Part shown: positions 25,247-34,565 of the stretch, piece after piece
Position numbering within the stretch: the stretch's first letter is position 1
How the letters are laid out: each line of letters begins with the position of its first letter
Source of the DNA: CAMDPA01 sp965223035
GTDB lineage: Bacteria; Pseudomonadota; Alphaproteobacteria; Rhizobiales; Hyphomicrobiaceae
Reading direction: 5' to 3'
Assembly (NCBI GenBank): GCA_965223035.1
Contig: OZ244980.1
Span: forward strand, 5,456,001 to 5,520,000
Length of the DNA stretch: 64,000 nt
Program-made: the position numbers and the translations under genes
The notes under the pieces: generated by a model
The model's input: only the letters and a program-made list of their open reading frames with translations
What the model was told of the DNA's origin: nothing
Databases searched by the model: none

Positions 25247-26521
25247 GTGGCGCGCAAAGACTATCTATTTACCAGTGAATCCGTTTCGGAAGGACACCCT
25301 GATAAGGTGTGCGATCAAATCTCCGATGCGATTCTCGATGCGTTTATTGCCAATGACATCAAGCTGGGTATCGCCGACAATAGCGCGGTGAACACGCGTC
25401 TTGGTTGCGAAACGCTGACCACGACCAACAAGATCGTGATCGCCGGCGAGGGGCGCGGACAAGCACCATTGTTCAAAAACTTCGGCGACTCGGCAGTGGT
25501 CAACCGCGAGGCGATCACCGAGATAGCCCGCAGCGTGGTCAAGCAAATTGGCTATGATCAAGCCGGGTTCTCCTACCATGGCGCCGATGTGGACGTATTG
25601 TTGCACGGCCAATCGCCCGACATTGCCATGGGCGTGGATGCCAAACAGTCCGCGAACGGTGAACAGGAGGGCGCAGGAGACCAGGGCATGATGTTCGGCT
25701 TCGCCTGCACCGAAAGCGAGGTGTACGAGAAGGGCTCGTTCATGCCCGCGCCCATTTACTTCTCGCACAAGATCCTGAAGGTGCTGGCCGACAAGCGTCA
25801 CAGCGGCGAACTCGCAGATCTACAACCCGATTCCAAGAGCCAGGTCACGATACGCTATGAGGACGGGCAGCCGGTAGGTTGCACGAAGGTCGTGGTGTCA
25901 ACCCAGCATAACCAGCAGACCCGCAACGGCCAAACCTATACACCCGACATGGTCCGAGACTTGATCGCCGCCACCGTGGCCTCGGCACTCCCGGCGGGAT
26001 GGATGCCGCAGGACGAGCATTTCCTCGTCAATCCGACCGGCAACTTCGTGGTCGGTGGCCCCGATGGCGACGCAGGTCTTACAGGACGCAAAATTATTGT
26101 GGATACCTACGGCGGCTATGCGCCCCATGGCGGCGGCGCATTTTCCGGCAAGGATCCGACCAAAGTGGATCGCTCGGCCGCCTACGCCGCACGCTATCTG
26201 GCCAAAAACGTCGTTGCATCCGGCGTCGCAGATCGTTGTATGATCCAGGTTGCCTACGCCATCGGCGTTGCCGATCCGATGTCGCTTTACGTCGACACCC
26301 AGGGCACCGGCAAGGTCGACGACCGTAAGCTGGAGCAGCTGCTGCATGAGCTGTTCCCGCTGCGCCCCACCCACATTCGCCGCAAGCTGGAGCTGAATAA
26401 GCCGATCTATCAGCGCACCGCCGCCTATGGTCATTTCGGCAGGCCCACGGAGGTCGACGGCGGGTTCTCTTGGGAACGCACGGATCTCGCAAGCGAAATC
26501 AGCAAAGCTGCCGGCGCTTGA
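25247..26521 (+). CDS. metK: S-adenosylmethionine synthetase
   Basis: 424 aa from GTG 25247, with GGGGAG 7 bases upstream; the longer frame to 25055 runs through the structured leader and is not family sequence. Makes SAM from methionine and ATP. Seen: YLFTSESVSEGHPDKVCDQI, GAGDQGMMFGFACTE, DGKI-type metal site equivalents in TGRKIIVDTYGGYAPHGGGA and the P-loop GAFSGKDPTKVDRSAAY. The last residues match full-length MetK. A palindromic repeat separates it from trmB. Confidence 0.96.
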   Translation: MARKDYLFTSESVSEGHPDKVCDQISDAILDAFIANDIKLGIADNSAVNTRLGCETLTTTNKIVIAGEGRGQAPLFKNFGDSAVVNREAITEIARSVVKQIGYDQAGFSYHGADVDVLLHGQSPDIAMGVDAKQSANGEQEGAGDQGMMFGFACTESEVYEKGSFMPAPIYFSHKILKVLADKRHSGELADLQPDSKSQVTIRYEDGQPVGCTKVVVSTQHNQQTRNGQTYTPDMVRDLIAATVASALPAGWMPQDEHFLVNPTGNFVVGGPDGDAGLTGRKIIVDTYGGYAPHGGGAFSGKDPTKVDRSAAYAARYLAKNVVASGVADRCMIQVAYAIGVADPMSLYVDTQGTGKVDDRKLEQLLHELFPLRPTHIRRKLELNKPIYQRTAAYGHFGRPTEVDGGFSWERTDLASEISKAAGA

Positions 26522-26602
26522 TCGGACGGCGCCGGCGTGTCGTCTGCGCATGCTCGCAGCAGCCATCTGCCGCCGGTCTGACGACCGCGGCGTGGCGGTG
26601 GC

Positions 26603-26686
26603 TAGATCATCGCTCTTAAAGTGTAGAGCAACTTTCTGCCTTTAATCGGGATCGTTCCGATTCCGATTAAAGGCAGGTTGCTCTAA
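26603..26686. repeat. CTAG-type repeat (B-left stub plus full module A)
   Basis: TAGATCATCGCTCTTAAAG, then TAGAGCAACTTTCTGCC and the module A palindrome ending GGCAGGTTGCTCTA. It lies between metK and trmB, ending 10 bases before the trmB start. Confidence 0.88.
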
Positions 26687-26695
26687 GATCGAGGT

Positions 26696-27442
26696 ATGTC
26701 TGGGTTCGAACAGGCTAGGCCGCACGGCGCCGACCTGCGCTCCTACGGCCGACAACGAGGGCGCAAGCTGAGCGCGCGCCAACAGCAGCTGCTGGAGAAG
26801 GTGCTACCGCGCGTAACGCTCGAAATGCGGACGCCGCTGGCTGGGGAACAGCCATTGGCCCAGTCCTTCGCCGCTGCTCACCGCCAGCTATGGCTTGAAA
26901 TCGGGTTTGGTGGCGGGGAGCACCTGACCTGGCAGGCAGCCAACCACCCAGACGTTGGCCTGATTGGCTGCGAGCCCTATATCGACGGTATCGTCAAGGT
27001 CCTATCGCAGATCGAGCAGCGTCAATTGGCGAACATTCGTCTTTATGTTGGCGATGCACGCGAGGTGCTGCGCGCGCTACCGCCAGCCTGTGTCGACCGG
27101 GTGTTCGTTCTGTTCCCCGATCCTTGGCCGAAACGGCGACAGGCCAAGCGCAGGCTGATCAATGCCGAGACGTTGCGTCTGCTGGCCCGGTTGATGACGC
27201 CCGGCGCTGAACTTCGGATCGCCACTGACGTCGGCGACTACGCGCGCTCCATCTTGTTGGCGATCACCGCGAGCGGTGGTTTTGAGTGGCCGGCGCTGCG
27301 TCCGCGCGATTGGCGCCAGCGCAGCGGCGATTGGCCGGACACACGCTACGAGCGAAAAGCGATCGCCGCCGGTCGGACCTGCTACTACTTCCGCTTTCAT
27401 CGTCGTCGGAAGAACCGTTTTTCAACAATCGCAACGACTTAG
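26696..27442 (+). CDS. trmB: tRNA (guanine-N7-)-methyltransferase
   Basis: 248 aa. Makes m7G46 in tRNA with SAM. Seen: LRSYGRQRGRKLSARQQ at the start, the SAM site LEIGFGGGEHL, IGCEPYIDGIVKVL, and the signature VFVLFPDPWPKRRQAKRRLI. The C-terminal part DTRYERKAIAAGR is typical. Start ATG 26696 with GAGG just upstream. The order metK-trmB-rimP is usual in alphaproteobacteria. Confidence 0.95.
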   Translation: MSGFEQARPHGADLRSYGRQRGRKLSARQQQLLEKVLPRVTLEMRTPLAGEQPLAQSFAAAHRQLWLEIGFGGGEHLTWQAANHPDVGLIGCEPYIDGIVKVLSQIEQRQLANIRLYVGDAREVLRALPPACVDRVFVLFPDPWPKRRQAKRRLINAETLRLLARLMTPGAELRIATDVGDYARSILLAITASGGFEWPALRPRDWRQRSGDWPDTRYERKAIAAGRTCYYFRFHRRRKNRFSTIATT

Positions 27443-27522
27443 GCACAGTCGAAACAAAACTGACACCGGGCGACGATTTACGCTTGAATCTGGGGATTGG
27501 ATCAAATAAGTTTGAAGTGCTC

Positions 27523-27586
27523 ATGATCATCTCAACTTCGGGAGTGGGCCCCTGGGGGTCCGCTCTTTTTGTTTTGAGATCGTCAT
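27523..27586 (+). terminator. Strong intrinsic terminator nested in a longer inverted repeat
   Basis: GAGTGGGCCCC (27542-27552) pairs with GGGGTCCGCTC (27555-27565), followed at once by TTTTTGTTTT. Outside it ATGATCATCTCAA (27523-27535) and TTGAGATCGTCAT (27574-27586) form a second imperfect arm pair. It ends the metK-trmB transcript, or acts as an attenuator 40 bases before rimP. Confidence 0.8.
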
Positions 27587-27627
27587 GTTGGCTGGTTAGT
27601 TTCGCGGTCTCGTAGCGATTTGATCCC

Positions 27628-28272
27628 ATGCTCCAGGATACCAGCGCGGATGATAGCGCGGCCGGCGTCTGGCGGCGGTTTTATCGCGAACAAGGGTTGG
27701 CGGCAGAGATTGCCGCCATCGCCGAGCCCGTGTTGGAGGGGCTGGGCTACCGGCTCGTGCGAGTCGAAGTGAGCGGCCGGGATGGGCAAACTGTGCAGGT
27801 GATGGCTGAGCGCCCCGACGGATCGATGACGATCGACGATTGCGAGATCGTGACCCGCGACTTATCGGCCGTTTTGGACAGCTACGATCCGGTGGGTAGC
27901 AGCTACCGACTGGAGGTATCCTCGCCCGGGATTGATCGGCCGCTGGTCCGCCCGGGTGACTTCGAGCGATGGCGGGGTTATGAGGCGCGCATCGAGCTCA
28001 AGGCGCCGGTCAGCGGTCGCCGCCGCTGGCGCGGTGAACTGGAGGGCTTCGAAGCCGGCGAGGTGCGATTGATTTGCGAGATCGAAGGGCAAGGACGGCA
28101 GGTTGTCGGATTTGCGTTGGCGATGGTGGATAACGCCAAGCTCATGTTAAGCGACGAGCTGATACGGAATGCTTTGAGCAGCAGCAAACAGCAACGCCGG
28201 CGCGCTCAACAGCGCGACGATGGTCAAGTGCCCGCAGGCGATGACTGCTCGGACACAGGGGACCGTGGATAG
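27628..28272 (+). CDS. rimP: Ribosome maturation factor RimP
   Basis: 214 aa. Needed for 30S assembly. Seen: EPVLEGLGYRLVRVEVSG, IDDCEIVTRDLSAVLD, YRLEVSSPGIDRPL and the SH3-like C-terminal half. The last 35 residues are Gln/Arg/Asp-rich and not conserved. First gene of the rimP-nusA-ylxR-infB-rbfA-truB unit; 11 bp to nusA. Confidence 0.94.
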   Translation: MLQDTSADDSAAGVWRRFYREQGLAAEIAAIAEPVLEGLGYRLVRVEVSGRDGQTVQVMAERPDGSMTIDDCEIVTRDLSAVLDSYDPVGSSYRLEVSSPGIDRPLVRPGDFERWRGYEARIELKAPVSGRRRWRGELEGFEAGEVRLICEIEGQGRQVVGFALAMVDNAKLMLSDELIRNALSSSKQQRRRAQQRDDGQVPAGDDCSDTGDRG

Positions 28273-28283
28273 GGATACGGCGG

Positions 28284-30038
28284 ATGACAATTGCAGGTAT
28301 AAGCGCCAACCGACTGGAACTTCTGCAGATCGCTGACGCGGTGGCGCGCGAAAAATCGATCGATCGGACGATCGTGATCCAAGCGATGGAGGATGCCATC
28401 CAGAAGGCGGCGAAATCCCGCTACGGCGCGGAGAATGATATTCGCTGCGAAATTGATCCCAAGACCGGCGAAACACGGTTAACCCGGGTGGAGACGGTGG
28501 TTGAGACGGTGGAAAACGAGTCGACCGAGATCGGTCTTGAGGAGGCTAGAAAGCGCAATCCGGACGCAGCGATCGGCGATACCTTCACGGAGCCGCTGCC
28601 GCCTTTGGACTTTGGTCGCGTCGCCGCTCAGAACGCCAAACAGGTGATCGTTCAAAAGGTTCGGGACGCCGAGCGGGAACGCCAATTTGCTGAGTATAAG
28701 GATCGGATCGGTGAGGTCGCGAATGGCACCGTCAAACGGGTCGAGTATGGCAACGTCATCGTCGATCTGGGTCGCGCAGAGGCCATCATTCGCCGCGACG
28801 AGATGATCCCGCGTGAGAATGTCCGCTACGGCGACCGCATTCGCGCCTACGTCTATGATGTCCGTCGCGAGCAGCGTGGCCCGCAGATTTTCCTGTCACG
28901 GGCGCGGCCGGAGTTCATGGCCAAACTGTTCTCAATGGAGGTACCGGAGGTCTACGATGGCACCGTTGAGATCAAGTCGGTCGCCCGAGATCCGGGCTCA
29001 CGCGCCAAGATCGCGGTGATTTCGAAGGATTCCTCGATCGATCCGGTCGGCGCCTGCGTCGGCATGCGTGGACAACGTGTGCAGGCGGTGGTCAACGAGC
29101 TGCAGGGCGAGAAAGTCGACATCATCCAGTGGAAAGCCGAAGCGGCGGAATTTATCGTCAACGCTTTGGCACCGGCCGAGGTTAGCAAGGTGGTCTTGGA
29201 CGAGGATACCAACCGCATCGAGGTGGTGGTTCCCGAAAATCAGCTCTCGTTGGCGATTGGGCGACGCGGGCAAAACGTCCGATTGGCCTCGCAGTTGACC
29301 GGCTGGGATATCGATATCCTGACGGAGGAAGAGGAAAGCGAGCGACGGCAGAAGGAGTTTGCCGAAAGGTCGCAGCTGTTCATGGACAGTCTCGACGTGG
29401 ACGAGGTCATCGCCCAACTGTTGGTGACGGAAGGCTTCGCAACGATCGAAGAGATCGCTTACGTCGATCCAGCCGAGGTTGCGATGGTTGAAGGATTTGA
29501 TGAGAATACCGCTGACGAAATCCAGGCGCGGGCTCGGGAATATCTGGAGCGGATAGAGGCCGAGCGTGATGCCAAGCGGCGTGAATTGGGTGTCGCCGAT
29601 GATCTGGCCAAGGTTGCCGGGGTGACGACCCAGATCATGGTCCGGTTGGGAGAAAACGATATCAAGACAGTTGAGGACCTGGCCGATTGTGCAACCGACG
29701 ACCTGATCGGCTGGACCGAGCGCAAAAAAGAGAAGGGCGCGGAACCGCTTCGGCACAAGGGCGTTCTCGACGGCTTCGAGATCTCCAAGACCGAGGCGGA
29801 GGACATGATTCTGTCGGCCCGCATCGTGGCTGGCTGGATCAAGCCTGAAGATCTCATTGCGCCCGAAGCTGAGCTTGACGCGGACGCCGCCGAGGCCGCG
29901 GAAGGGGATGACGGACAAGCGGCTGTGGCCGGCGAATTGGAGAGTGACGAGCAGGCGGGCGAGGCAAGTGCAGCCGATGCACTTGTCGCCGAAGGTGGGT
30001 CGACAGCGGATAGTGGGTCCGCTGCACCGCAGACCTAA
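28284..30038 (+). CDS. nusA: Transcription termination/antitermination factor NusA
   Basis: 584 aa. Binds RNA polymerase and RNA. The N-terminal domain (LLQIADAVAREKSIDRTIVI) is followed by S1 (GEVANGTVKRVEYGNVIVDL), two KH domains (IDPVGACVGMRGQRVQAVVN; LSLAIGRRGQNVRLASQLTG), and helix-hairpin-helix acidic repeats (residues about 360-520). The C-terminal tail is Ala/Asp/Glu-rich. The stop at 30036-30038 lies 23 bases before the likely ylxR start. Confidence 0.96.
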   Translation: MTIAGISANRLELLQIADAVAREKSIDRTIVIQAMEDAIQKAAKSRYGAENDIRCEIDPKTGETRLTRVETVVETVENESTEIGLEEARKRNPDAAIGDTFTEPLPPLDFGRVAAQNAKQVIVQKVRDAERERQFAEYKDRIGEVANGTVKRVEYGNVIVDLGRAEAIIRRDEMIPRENVRYGDRIRAYVYDVRREQRGPQIFLSRARPEFMAKLFSMEVPEVYDGTVEIKSVARDPGSRAKIAVISKDSSIDPVGACVGMRGQRVQAVVNELQGEKVDIIQWKAEAAEFIVNALAPAEVSKVVLDEDTNRIEVVVPENQLSLAIGRRGQNVRLASQLTGWDIDILTEEEESERRQKEFAERSQLFMDSLDVDEVIAQLLVTEGFATIEEIAYVDPAEVAMVEGFDENTADEIQARAREYLERIEAERDAKRRELGVADDLAKVAGVTTQIMVRLGENDIKTVEDLADCATDDLIGWTERKKEKGAEPLRHKGVLDGFEISKTEAEDMILSARIVAGWIKPEDLIAPEAELDADAAEAAEGDDGQAAVAGELESDEQAGEASAADALVAEGGSTADSGSAAPQT

Positions 30039-30050
30039 GCGAAGATGATC

Positions 30051-30064
30051 AGGAGGCCAACATC
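30051..30064 (+). promoter_or_regulatory. Perfect Shine-Dalgarno before ATC start of ylxR
   Basis: AGGAGG (30051-30056), spacer CCAAC, then ATC. No canonical initiator is in frame between the upstream stop at 30011 and codon 30317, so this site decides the start. Confidence 0.6.
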
Positions 30065-30757
30065 CCGACGAAGGGCGTCGCCGCAGCTGAAACAGCGAGA
30101 TCGCGCAGACTTAGTGCGCAGCAGCGAACGTGCGCCGTTTTACGGCAGGAGCGGCCGAAGCCCGAGCTTGTACGCTTCGTTCTGGACCCCTTAGGGCAGG
30201 TAACGCCGGATCTGTCCAACCGCCTCCCCGGCCGCGGTGTCTGGATCAGCTGCAGCCGCGATGCAGTCGCTAAGGCTATAAAAACAAAAGCATTTTCCCG
30301 TAGCCTACAACGGCCGGTGCAAGCCTGCGACTCGCTCGTTGAACTTGTTGAACGCCTGTTGATCAAGCGCACCCTGGGCGCCTTGGGCCTCGCCAACAAG
30401 GCCGGTCTCGCGGTCGCGGGCACGGCCAAAGTCGAAGGGGCGATCGCCGGCGGCGGCGTCGCAGCGCTGGTGCACGGCGCGGAAGCGTCGGACGATGGCG
30501 TCAATAAGCTCGATCGTCGCTACTTGGCGATGTGCCGCGATGCCAATCGCCGGCCGATGATCGTCCGCGATTTGACGATTGAACAATTGAGTTTGGCCTT
30601 AGGCCGGTCAAATGTGGTACATGCTGCGCTAACGACGGGTGGCGCGACGGATTTGTTTATGTCCGAGGCTCGGCGTCTGCATCAATACAAGGCCGAACGT
30701 CTCGATCGCCCTGACGGTAAACAGGCCGCGTCGCGGCTGCCCGAACGACGAGTTTGA
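30062..30757 (+). CDS. ylxR: YlxR-family RNA-binding protein fused to L7Ae-like domain; non-canonical ATC start
   Basis: About 231 aa. The YlxR part is clear (QRTCAVLRQERPKPELVRFV, LDPLGQVTPDLSNRLPGRGV), then a second part resembling a ribosomal L7Ae-like fold (LIKRTLGALGLANKAGLAVA). It lies between nusA and infB, as in many bacteria. The frame is open from the stop at 30011 to 30757, but the first ATG/GTG/TTG/CTG before the conserved core is absent; the next start-like codon is GTG at 30317, inside the protein. AGGAGG at 30051-30056 is 5 bases before ATC at 30062, giving a normal-length N-terminus. I therefore place the start at ATC. A small sequencing error or a frameshift from ATG 30046 is the alternative. 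Confidence 0.8.
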   Translation: MPTKGVAAAETARSRRLSAQQRTCAVLRQERPKPELVRFVLDPLGQVTPDLSNRLPGRGVWISCSRDAVAKAIKTKAFSRSLQRPVQACDSLVELVERLLIKRTLGALGLANKAGLAVAGTAKVEGAIAGGGVAALVHGAEASDDGVNKLDRRYLAMCRDANRRPMIVRDLTIEQLSLALGRSNVVHAALTTGGATDLFMSEARRLHQYKAERLDRPDGKQAASRLPERRV

Positions 30758-30770
30758 TCACAGGAAGAGT

Positions 30771-33674
30771 ATGAGCGAAACGAAAGAAACCTCTGACAAG
30801 ACGATACGATCTGGAGCGCGCAAACCGCTGAGCCTGAATCGGACGGTGGAATCCGGTCACGTGCAACAGAAGTTCAGTCATGGGCGGTCCAAGTCGGTCG
30901 TGGTGGAAAAGCGACGCAAGCGGCCGCTGGCCGGCGAGGCTTCGACCGCTCAGCCGCAGCCAACGACCGGCAAGGTGTTGCCACCGCGCGCCGGTGCGGC
31001 CAAGGCACCTGCGCCGAGCCAGGCTCAAGCTCAACAATCGCCACAACGCACGTTGTCGGAGCAAGAGCGGCAGGCGCGCGCGGAGGCGTTGGCGGCGGAA
31101 TCGGAACGCCAGCGGTTGGAGCAGGAAGCGGCGGAAAGCGCCGCAGCCGCCCGCGAAACAGCCCAGCAGCAGGCTGCCGAAGAACGTGCCCAGGCTGAGG
31201 CTCAGCCCACCGCCGAAGCGGCTGCGATGGTGACCCCGAAGGTCGAGCTTCAGGCGCCTGACAGCCCACCGGAGAGCCATGCGGCGCCCGACGTCGAGGG
31301 AGCGCCGGCGGCCGAGCCGACGCCGCCGGCGGAGGCCGACGCAACTCCCAGTGGCGCTCGCGCTCCGGTGACGCAGGACGCACCGACAGCGTCGGGTGTG
31401 GCCGAGGGCAAATCGAGGTCCAGACCGGCGCCGCGCGCAACCCCGGGTGCCGCCCGGGGGCGCGGTCAGCGGGCCGATGCCGCAAAAGAGGTTCGCGCGC
31501 AGGGCGCCCAGCCCTACCAGCAGCCGCGGGTCGACGGCAGCTCCGGGCAACCGTTGATGCAGCCGGTGGGCATGACCCGTCCAATGATCGTGACCCGCAC
31601 GGACCGGCCGCCTCCGAAACCGCCGGAACCGGCGAAAAAAGAGGAGGTCGCCAAGCCGCAGCGGCCGGCCAGGCCAAGCCCCGCTGTCGCCGACATGGCG
31701 GAGGAGGAGGACACCCGGGCCAAGCGGCGTGGCGCCGGTGGTAAGGTGGTGAGGACGGGAACCAGGTCGGGCGACGATGGGCGCGTCCGCGGCAAGCTCA
31801 CCATCACCAACGCATTTGACGAAACCCAACGCCAGCGGTCACTCGCGTCATTGAAGCGTCGACGCGAGCGCGAGAAAATGAAGGCGATGGGCGTCCAACA
31901 GCCGCGTGACAAGATCATGCGCGAGGTTGTGATCCCCGATGCGATCACGATCCAAGAGCTGGCCAACCGCATGACGGAGCGCGCCGTCGACGTCATCAAG
32001 CTGCTGATGAAGCAGGGCGCGATGCACAAGATCAATGACGTGATCGATGCCGATACGGCCGAATTGATCGTCACCGAATTCGGGCATACGGCCAAACGCG
32101 TCTCGGAGGCCGATGTCGAGGAAGGCTTCATCGGCGAGCAGGATGCCGATGATCGGCTGCAGGCGCGCGCGCCGGTGGTGACCATCATGGGCCACGTCGA
32201 CCACGGCAAGACATCGTTGCTGGACGCGATCCGCAAGGCCAACGTTGCCAGCGCGGAAGCAGGCGGTATTACCCAGCACATTGGCGCCTATCAGGTGACG
32301 ACTGAGGGTGGGCAGAAGATCACCTTCATCGATACACCAGGCCACGAGGCATTCACGGCGATGCGGGCGCGCGGCGCCAAGGTCACCGACATCGTGATCC
32401 TGGTGGTGGCCGCCGATGACGGTGTCATGCCGCAGACCATCGAGGCGATCAATCACGCCAAGGCGGCGGGCGTCCCATTGATCGTGGCCATCAATAAGAT
32501 CGATAAACCGGGCGTCGACGCCAACCGTGTCCGCACGGAATTGCTGCAACACGAGGTGGTGGTGGAGAGCATGTCCGGCGACGTGCTGGAGGTCGAGGTC
32601 TCTGCCACCGAGCAGATCAACCTCGACAAGCTTTGCGAGGCCGTCTTGTTGCAGGCCGAGCTGCTGGAGCTGCGCGCCAATCCGGACCGGACGGCAAACG
32701 GCTTTGTCATCGAGGCAAAGCTGGAACGTGGTCGCGGACCGGTGGGCACGCTCCTGGTGGAGCGTGGCACCTTGCATGTCGGCGATATCGTGGTCGCCGG
32801 AAAAGCCTGGGGGCGTGTACGCGCGCTGATCGACGACACCGGTGGCAACGTCAAGGACGCCGGGCCGGCCGTGCCGGTGGAGGTGTTGGGATTTGATTCC
32901 GCACCGGAGGCCGGTGACGAATTCTCGGTCGTCGACAATGAGGCCCGCGCGCGGGAAATCACCGATTATCGGATCAGAAAGCGGCGCGACAAACTGGGTT
33001 CGGCCGGGACCGCGCGCACGCTTGAAGCGATGATGCAGCAGCTGAAGGAGGCCGGGAAAAAAGAGTTCTCGCTGGTGGTCAAGGGTGATGTTCAAGGTTC
33101 GGTCGAGGCGATAGCCGGCGCGCTCAAAAAAATCTCCACCGAGGAGGTGGAAGCGCGCATCATTCACTCCGGCGTCGGCGGGATTACCGAATCGGACGTT
33201 GCGCTTGCGAACGCGTCCCGAGCGATCGTGATCGGCTTTAACGTGCGTGCCAATGTCCAGGCCAAGCAGTTGGCGGACAGCCTCGGTTTGGAGATCCGCT
33301 ACTACAACATCATCTACGATCTGGTGGATGACGTGAAAGCGGCCATGTCCGGGCTGCTGGCGCCGACCAAGAAGGAAGTGTTCCTGGGGCACGCCGAAAT
33401 TCTGCAGGTGTTCAACATCTCTAAGGTCGGCAAGGTGGCAGGCTGTCGTGTCACCGATGGCAAGGTGGAGCGCGGCGCACGGCTGCGGCTGTTGCGCGAT
33501 AACGTTGTCTTGCTGCAGGAGGGCAAACTGTCGACCTTGAAGCGCTTTAAGGACGAAGTGCGCGAGGTGCCCGCCGGACAGGAATGCGGGATCGGTTTTG
33601 AGAACTTCCAGGATCTGCGGGAAGGGGACGTGATCGAATGCTTCCAAGTGGAGGTGATCCAGCGCAGCCTGTAA
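30771..33674 (+). CDS. infB: Translation initiation factor IF-2
   Basis: 967 aa from ATG 30771 with GGAAGAG upstream. Residues 1 to about 330 are an Ala/Pro/Glu/Gln-rich extension, long even for alphaproteobacteria. An IF2 N-terminal domain (REVVIPDAITIQELANRMTE) follows, then the G domain: GHVDHGKTSLLDAIR, GGITQHIGAY, DTPGHEAFTAM, NKID and VSAT. The C-terminal domains bind initiator tRNA (GRVRALIDDTGGNVKDAG; EFSLVVKGDVQGSVEAI). 13 bases after ylxR. Confidence 0.97.
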   Translation: MSETKETSDKTIRSGARKPLSLNRTVESGHVQQKFSHGRSKSVVVEKRRKRPLAGEASTAQPQPTTGKVLPPRAGAAKAPAPSQAQAQQSPQRTLSEQERQARAEALAAESERQRLEQEAAESAAAARETAQQQAAEERAQAEAQPTAEAAAMVTPKVELQAPDSPPESHAAPDVEGAPAAEPTPPAEADATPSGARAPVTQDAPTASGVAEGKSRSRPAPRATPGAARGRGQRADAAKEVRAQGAQPYQQPRVDGSSGQPLMQPVGMTRPMIVTRTDRPPPKPPEPAKKEEVAKPQRPARPSPAVADMAEEEDTRAKRRGAGGKVVRTGTRSGDDGRVRGKLTITNAFDETQRQRSLASLKRRREREKMKAMGVQQPRDKIMREVVIPDAITIQELANRMTERAVDVIKLLMKQGAMHKINDVIDADTAELIVTEFGHTAKRVSEADVEEGFIGEQDADDRLQARAPVVTIMGHVDHGKTSLLDAIRKANVASAEAGGITQHIGAYQVTTEGGQKITFIDTPGHEAFTAMRARGAKVTDIVILVVAADDGVMPQTIEAINHAKAAGVPLIVAINKIDKPGVDANRVRTELLQHEVVVESMSGDVLEVEVSATEQINLDKLCEAVLLQAELLELRANPDRTANGFVIEAKLERGRGPVGTLLVERGTLHVGDIVVAGKAWGRVRALIDDTGGNVKDAGPAVPVEVLGFDSAPEAGDEFSVVDNEARAREITDYRIRKRRDKLGSAGTARTLEAMMQQLKEAGKKEFSLVVKGDVQGSVEAIAGALKKISTEEVEARIIHSGVGGITESDVALANASRAIVIGFNVRANVQAKQLADSLGLEIRYYNIIYDLVDDVKAAMSGLLAPTKKEVFLGHAEILQVFNISKVGKVAGCRVTDGKVERGARLRLLRDNVVLLQEGKLSTLKRFKDEVREVPAGQECGIGFENFQDLREGDVIECFQVEVIQRSL

Positions 33675-34087
33675 GGATGCGATGCCGGACGCGTCTGTGT
33701 TTGACGCTCCGCCGCTGACGACGGAGAATCGTTGGCAGCCTGGGGACTGGTTCCCCGCGACAGCCACAGGTGGGCACCGTCGCCAATCCGCTTGCCGAAA
33801 CGGGATGCGGACCGGCAGCTTGGTCGGGCAAGTGGTGTTTGCGGCAGGTGGACCGAATTTGGGTTTGAACATCCGCTTCGATGTCCGCCCGCGATCGGCG
33901 CGCCTTTGCCGCAAGGCCCTGGGCCGGCTATAGCTTTTTGGCGGGAGCTGGGTGGCCTGGCCAAGCCGCCGTAGGCGAAAATGAGCTGGCATATCATCCG
34001 CCTGGACACAAGCGCTGTTGCGCGTCACAGATCGGATTTGGTTTTTGAAGGAGGCCACCGCGGTTCGGTCCCGCCGCAGGAAAAATT
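33675..34087 (+). other. 413-bp gap between infB and rbfA
   Basis: I see no supported gene. A frame of 83 codons (33682-33933) has no ribosome site and no recognisable family. Both ends carry degenerate family P sequence: GGGGACTGGTTCCCCGC near 33745 and CCAAGCCGCCGTAGGCGAAA near 33965. Confidence 0.4.
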
Positions 34088-34501
34088 ATGGCGAAACGAA
34101 AATCCCAAGACCGGGGTGCCGGGCCTTCCCAGCGCATGCTGCGGGTCGGCGAGTTGATCCGCCACAAGCTGGCCGAAATGCTGTCGCGTGGCGAGATTCA
34201 CGACGATACGCTGGCCGAGCATGTCGTAACGATCCCGGAGGTCCGGCTCACGGCGGATCTGAAGCTGGCTACCATATATGTGATGCCGCTTGGGGGCGAG
34301 CATGCGGACGACGTGCTGAGCGCGCTCAATCGCAACAAGCGCTTCATTCGCGGGGAGATCGCCCACGCCGTGAACCTCAAATATGCACCCGAGATCCGAT
34401 TTCGGTTTGATGAGATGTTCGATGAAGCCGCACGCATCGACGCGTTGCTAGAAAGCCCAAAGGTGCGCGCGGACGTGGCGCGCAAGACTGTCGAAGATTG
34501 A
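34088..34501 (+). CDS. rbfA: Ribosome-binding factor A
   Basis: 137 aa. 30S maturation and cold-adaptation factor with a KH-like fold. Seen: SQRMLRVGELIRHKLAEMLS, then VVTIPEVRLTADLKLATIYV and RGEIAHAVNLKYAPEIRFRF, with a final DEAARIDALLES. Start ATG 34088. Normal place between infB and truB. Confidence 0.95.
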   Translation: MAKRKSQDRGAGPSQRMLRVGELIRHKLAEMLSRGEIHDDTLAEHVVTIPEVRLTADLKLATIYVMPLGGEHADDVLSALNRNKRFIRGEIAHAVNLKYAPEIRFRFDEMFDEAARIDALLESPKVRADVARKTVED

Positions 34502-34565
34502 CGGTTGGTTGACGGCCGCTCGACGCCGTACCGCCAACGGCCGTGGCTGACCTGATAGCGTGTCA

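Noticed and set aside
33682..33933. Small gene between infB and rbfA
   Set aside because: No ribosome site, no recognisable family, and overlaps degenerate repeat sequence.
31848..34058. Very long minus-strand ORF (736 codons) and others opposite infB
   Set aside because: Antisense to infB, whose IF-2 motifs are complete; high GC creates such open frames. No ribosome site and Arg/His-rich composition.
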